DNA of 8,386 bases from Acidobacteriota bacterium (GTDB taxonomy: Bacteria; Acidobacteriota; Vicinamibacteria; Vicinamibacterales; JACQTH01): NCBI GenBank assembly GCA_016210935.1, contig JACQTH010000333.1, forward strand, positions 1 to 8,386. Reading direction: 5' to 3'. Shown here one piece after another: positions 5,839 to 8,386 of this stretch. Within the stretch, counting starts at the first letter, position 1; every line of letters starts with the position of its first letter. The translations under genes and the position numbers were made by a program. Below the pieces are notes generated by a model. The model was not told the origin of the DNA and did not search any database. It saw nothing but the letters and a program-made list of their open reading frames with translations.

Positions 5839-7971
5839 TCATGACCGGCGAGGTCTGAGGGTGAAGATGGCAAGAGCGTGGGGTTGGAGCGCATATCGTC
5901 CGCCGTTGCGCAGGAGCGGCTCGGGATGCGGGAGCCGCTCCATCGTATCCAGGAACTTTTCCCAGTACTGATCCGGTCGATGCGGCGGGAGACTGAACAT
6001 CACCGGCTGCTTGTCCGCATTGAGCAGGACAAGGAGCGTGTCGTCGACAATGCGCCGGCCCCGCTCATCCACCTCGTCCACGGCATCGCCTGCAAGCTGG
6101 ACGCCGAGCGACCGTGTGGACGGGGCGTGCCACGTCTCGTCGGTCATTTCCTTGCCTGTCGGATCGAACCACGCCAGGTCCTTCACGCCCGCCCCTCGAA
6201 TCGGCCTCCCTTGAAAGAACCGCCGGCGCCGCAACACGCGATGCTCGTGCCGGAAGCGGATGAGCTGGCGCACGAACGCGAGGAAGTCCTGTTGATCGTG
6301 GTCCAGGGCCCAGTGATACCAGCTGAGCTCGTTGTCCTGGCAGTACGCGTTGTTGTTGCCGAGCTGCGTCCGGCTCAGATCGTCGCCGCCGGCCAGCATC
6401 GGAACGCCCTGCGAGAGCATCAGCGTGGCGATGAAATTGCGCTTCTGGCGCGCCCGCAGGCGCACGATCTCGAAATCCGTCGCCGGCCCTTCTGTGCCGC
6501 AGTTCCAGCTCAGGTTGTTGTTCTCGCCGTCCCGGTTGTGCTCGCCGTTCGCCTCATTATGTTTCTGCTCGTACGAGACGAGATCCTGCAGCGTGAAGCC
6601 GTCGTGCGCGGTGACGAAGTTGATGCTCGCGTGCGGGCGCCGGCCGCCCTGTTCGTACAAATCGCTGCTGCCCGCCAGACGGCTGGCCAGCTCCGACACC
6701 TGACCGCCGTCGCCCCGCCAGAACCGCCGCACCGAATCGCGATAGCGGCCGTTCCACTCGGTCCATCCGGGAGGGAAGTTGCCCACCTGGTAGCCGCCTT
6801 CGCCGAGGTCCCACGGCTCGGCGATCAGCTTTACCTGCGACAGGACCGGGTCCTGATGGATGATGTCGAAGAACGCGCCGAGCCGATCGACCGCATGCAG
6901 CTCACGCGCGAGCGCGCTCGCCAAATCGAAGCGGAACCCGTCGACGTGCATGTGCAGCACCCAGTAGCGGAGGCTGTCCATGATGAGTTGCAGCACGCGT
7001 GGGCTCTGCATGTTGAGGGTGTTCCCGCACCCCGTGAAGTCCTCATAGAAGCGTGGGTTGCCGGGCTGCAGCCGGTAGTACGACACGTTGTCGATGCCGC
7101 GCAGGCTCAGCGTCGGTCCGAGCTGGTTCGATTCGGCGGTGTGGTTGTAGACCACGTCGAGGATCACTTCGAGGCCGGCCGCGTGCAGCGCCCGCACCAT
7201 CATCTTGAATTCACGAACCGATTCCAGCGCCTGCTTCGAGACCGAGTAGCGAAGATCGGGCGCGAAGTAGGCGAGCGTGTTGTAGCCCCAGTAGTTGCTG
7301 AGGCCGCGCTCGGCCAGATGCCGCTCGTAGGCATGGTGATGAATCGGCATCAGCTCCACCGTCGTGATCCCGAGACTCTTCAGATGTTCGAGCGCCGCGT
7401 CGCAGACGAGACCCAGGTACGTGCCGCGCAGCTGGTGTGGCACCTCCGGGTGGAGCTGCGTGAAGCCCTTGACGTGCGTCTCGTAGATGACCGTGTCATG
7501 CCATGGGATGCGCGGCGGATGATCGTCGCCCCAGGTGAATGCCGGGTCGATCACCGCTGCGAGTGGCGCACCGGCAGCGTTGTCGCGATCGTCGAACAAT
7601 AGATCCGCGTCGGGACCGCCCGGACGATAGCCGAACATCTCGTCGCACCATCGAATGCCGCGGCCCACGGCCTTGCCGTACGGATCGAACAGCACCTTGT
7701 GGCGATTGAACCGATGTCCGGCGGCGGGATCGTACGGCCCGTCCACCCGGTAGCCATACAGCTGTCCCGGCTTGGCGTCCGGCAGATACCCGTGCCAGAC
7801 CATGTCGGTCTGCTCGGTCAGCGGGATGCGGTCCGACTCACGCGTCGAGTCGGGGGAGTCGAACAGGCACAGCTCGATGAGCGTCGCGTGTTCCGAAAAA
7901 ATGGCGAAGTTGATCCCGATGCCATCCCAGGTGGCGCCCAGGGGATACGGTCGGCCGGGCCAGAGACGCAT
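5839..7971 (-). CDS. glgX: Glycogen debranching enzyme GlgX (isoamylase type)
   Basis: This 710-residue GH13_11 enzyme hydrolyses alpha-1,6 branches of glycogen, normally after phosphorylase trimming, and releases malto-oligosaccharides in the cytoplasm. The N-terminal CBM48 begins RPYPLGATWDGIGINFAIFSEHA, followed by YGYRVDGPYDP near 72-82. The catalytic barrel contains DVVYNHTAES (272-281), nucleophile Asp349 in VDGFRFDLASAL, acid/base Glu385 in LIAEPWDLG, and Asp457 in FVTAHDGFTLQDLVSY. The motif GGDDLSRTQLGNNNAYCQDN (528-547) is typical of GlgX/TreX. Full length matches the family. The ATG at 7971 is the only start that preserves the conserved N-terminus. No Shine-Dalgarno precedes it, and a heptamer array begins 5 nt upstream. 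The TGA is 22 bp before the glgE GTG, indicating co-transcription. Malto-oligosaccharides from GlgX would be natural substrates for a TreY/TreZ pair. Confidence 0.96.
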   Translation of the reverse strand: MRLWPGRPYPLGATWDGIGINFAIFSEHATLIELCLFDSPDSTRESDRIPLTEQTDMVWHGYLPDAKPGQLYGYRVDGPYDPAAGHRFNRHKVLFDPYGKAVGRGIRWCDEMFGYRPGGPDADLLFDDRDNAAGAPLAAVIDPAFTWGDDHPPRIPWHDTVIYETHVKGFTQLHPEVPHQLRGTYLGLVCDAALEHLKSLGITTVELMPIHHHAYERHLAERGLSNYWGYNTLAYFAPDLRYSVSKQALESVREFKMMVRALHAAGLEVILDVVYNHTAESNQLGPTLSLRGIDNVSYYRLQPGNPRFYEDFTGCGNTLNMQSPRVLQLIMDSLRYWVLHMHVDGFRFDLASALARELHAVDRLGAFFDIIHQDPVLSQVKLIAEPWDLGEGGYQVGNFPPGWTEWNGRYRDSVRRFWRGDGGQVSELASRLAGSSDLYEQGGRRPHASINFVTAHDGFTLQDLVSYEQKHNEANGEHNRDGENNNLSWNCGTEGPATDFEIVRLRARQKRNFIATLMLSQGVPMLAGGDDLSRTQLGNNNAYCQDNELSWYHWALDHDQQDFLAFVRQLIRFRHEHRVLRRRRFFQGRPIRGAGVKDLAWFDPTGKEMTDETWHAPSTRSLGVQLAGDAVDEVDERGRRIVDDTLLVLLNADKQPVMFSLPPHRPDQYWEKFLDTMERLPHPEPLLRNGGRYALQPHALAIFTLRPRRS

Positions 7972-7976
7972 GGATT

Positions 7977-8183
7977 AGTGGCCAGTGGCCGGTGGCCGGT
8001 GGCCAGAAGGCGAAGAGGGGCCAGTAGCCAGTGGCCAGTGGCCAGAGAAGAAAGAGGGGCCAGTAGCCAGTGGCCAGAAAAGAAACGATGAATTTCCACC
8101 GTCTCTGTTTTCAGCAATGCTCACGGATTTCACGACCGCTGCTTTCCTTACTGGCTACTGGCCACTGACCACTGGCCACTATT
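7977..8183. repeat. Heptamer inverted-repeat array between lemA and glgX
   Basis: The left arm, 7977-8075, consists of AGTGGCC/GGTGGCC/AGTAGCC heptamers in three clusters (four units at 7977-8004, three at 8023-8043, two at 8062-8075) separated by purine-rich AGAAGG/AGAGGGG segments. The right arm, 8149-8183, has the complementary words TACTGGC, TACTGGC, CACTGAC, CACTGGC, CACTATT. The arms flank about 70 nt of non-repetitive DNA (8076-8148). The array fills the whole 207-bp spacer: one end is 5 nt from the glgX ATG and the other overlaps the lemA stop codon (TAG at 8181-8179). Confidence 0.88.
8014..8078. repeat. Higher-order direct repeat within the lemA-glgX array
   Basis: A 25-nt segment beginning AGAGGGGCCAGTAGCC occurs at 8014-8038 and again, identical, at 8053-8077, a period of 39 nt. 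It shows that heptamer clusters have been copied as larger blocks, by slippage or unequal recombination, on top of the basic 7-nt repetition. Confidence 0.8.
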
Positions 8184-8386
8184 TCTTGAAATCCACCGCC
8201 GGAACGCGCTTCGCCTCCGGCGGCGCCTGGAAGAAGGGGTATTCCTGGAACCCGAAGACCTTGGCTGTGAGGTTCGCGGGGAACTGCCGCCGGTTGGTGT
8301 TGTAGTCCTGGACCTTTTCGTTGTATCGCATCCGCTCGACCGCGATGCGGTTCTCGGTGCCGGCCAGTTCGTCCATCATCCGATTG
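8179..8386 (-). CDS. lemA: LemA family protein, C-terminal fragment (runs off right edge)
   Basis: Only the last ~68 residues are in the window; the start lies beyond 8386. The sequence includes ELAGTENRIAVERMRYNEKV, then QDYNTNRRQFPANLTAKVFG, FQEYPFFQAP and a terminal VDFKK. This is the conserved C-terminal helix and tail of LemA proteins (TENRIa.aR.rYNe.V..yN...r.FP.n..a..fgF...pyF). LemA proteins usually have one N-terminal membrane helix and a helical bundle; their function is poorly defined. The stop TAG is followed directly by the heptamer array. It lies 207 bp upstream of glgX on the same strand, but no functional tie to glycogen metabolism is known, so it may belong to a separate unit. 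Confidence 0.9.
   Translation of the reverse strand, partial: NRMMDELAGTENRIAVERMRYNEKVQDYNTNRRQFPANLTAKVFGFQEYPFFQAPPEAKRVPAVDFKK

Noticed and set aside
5839..5894. glgE starting at the ATG at 5894, overlapping glgX by 56 bp
   Set aside because: The extra 26 residues show no resemblance to GlgE N-termini, while the GTG at 5816 has a spaced GAGAGA and gives the expected start.
5878..7602. Long open frame on the plus strand opposite glgX (about 574 codons)
   Set aside because: Same reason: an antisense shadow of a well-conserved GH13 gene, with low-complexity Arg/Val-rich translation and no recognisable domain.
8089..8117. Possible sigma-70 promoter for glgX on the minus strand (TTGCTG, 17-nt spacer, AATTCA)
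   Set aside because: The -10 match is poor and no other evidence supports it, although it lies in the only non-repetitive part of the spacer.
7977..8183. CRISPR array
   Set aside because: Repeat units are 7 nt and directly abutting, arms are inverted to each other, and there are no regular unique spacers and no cas genes.

Overview
The window is a high-G+C bacterial segment. It carries a same-strand (minus) cluster for alpha-glucan and trehalose metabolism. In transcription order, from right to left, it holds: the C-terminal end of a LemA-family gene, the glycogen debranching enzyme glgX, the maltosyltransferase glgE, a fused trehalose synthase-maltokinase (treS-mak), and the first 44 codons of a CBM48-bearing gene that is most likely treZ. 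No RNA gene, insertion sequence or CRISPR array was seen.

The genes make a coherent pathway. TreS interconverts trehalose and maltose. The fused maltokinase phosphorylates maltose with ATP. GlgE transfers maltosyl units from maltose-1-phosphate onto alpha-1,4-glucan. GlgX removes alpha-1,6 branches. TreZ, with a TreY expected past the left edge, would release trehalose from glucan ends, closing a trehalose-glycogen cycle. Catalytic residues of GlgX, GlgE, TreS and maltokinase are all visible. LemA has no known link to this pathway.

The unusual part lies between, and within, the genes. Three of the four gene junctions (207, 107 and 244 bp) are largely built from short-word repeats arranged as two inverted arms. 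The lemA-glgX gap uses the heptamer AGTGGCC, the glgE-treS gap uses CGACCCC-type heptamers, and the treS-treZ gap holds a nested set of hairpins bounded by an 8-nt repeat. The fourth junction (glgX-glgE, 22 bp) has none. Instead, an element of the same build (heptamer TAGCCCG/AAGCCTG, about 145 bp) sits inside glgE, in frame, adding about 47 residues to the N-terminal domain. A second, different palindrome (GCCCGGCT-TT-AGCCGGGC) lies further along glgE, where the family's helical S domain should be.

The organism is probably an uncultured-type Acidobacteriota member (Vicinamibacteria-like). This is an inference from base composition, heptamer-rich spacers, the 'LKPGTT' repeat-derived peptide and the GlgE/TreS-Mak gene set. 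It is not proven by anything in the window.
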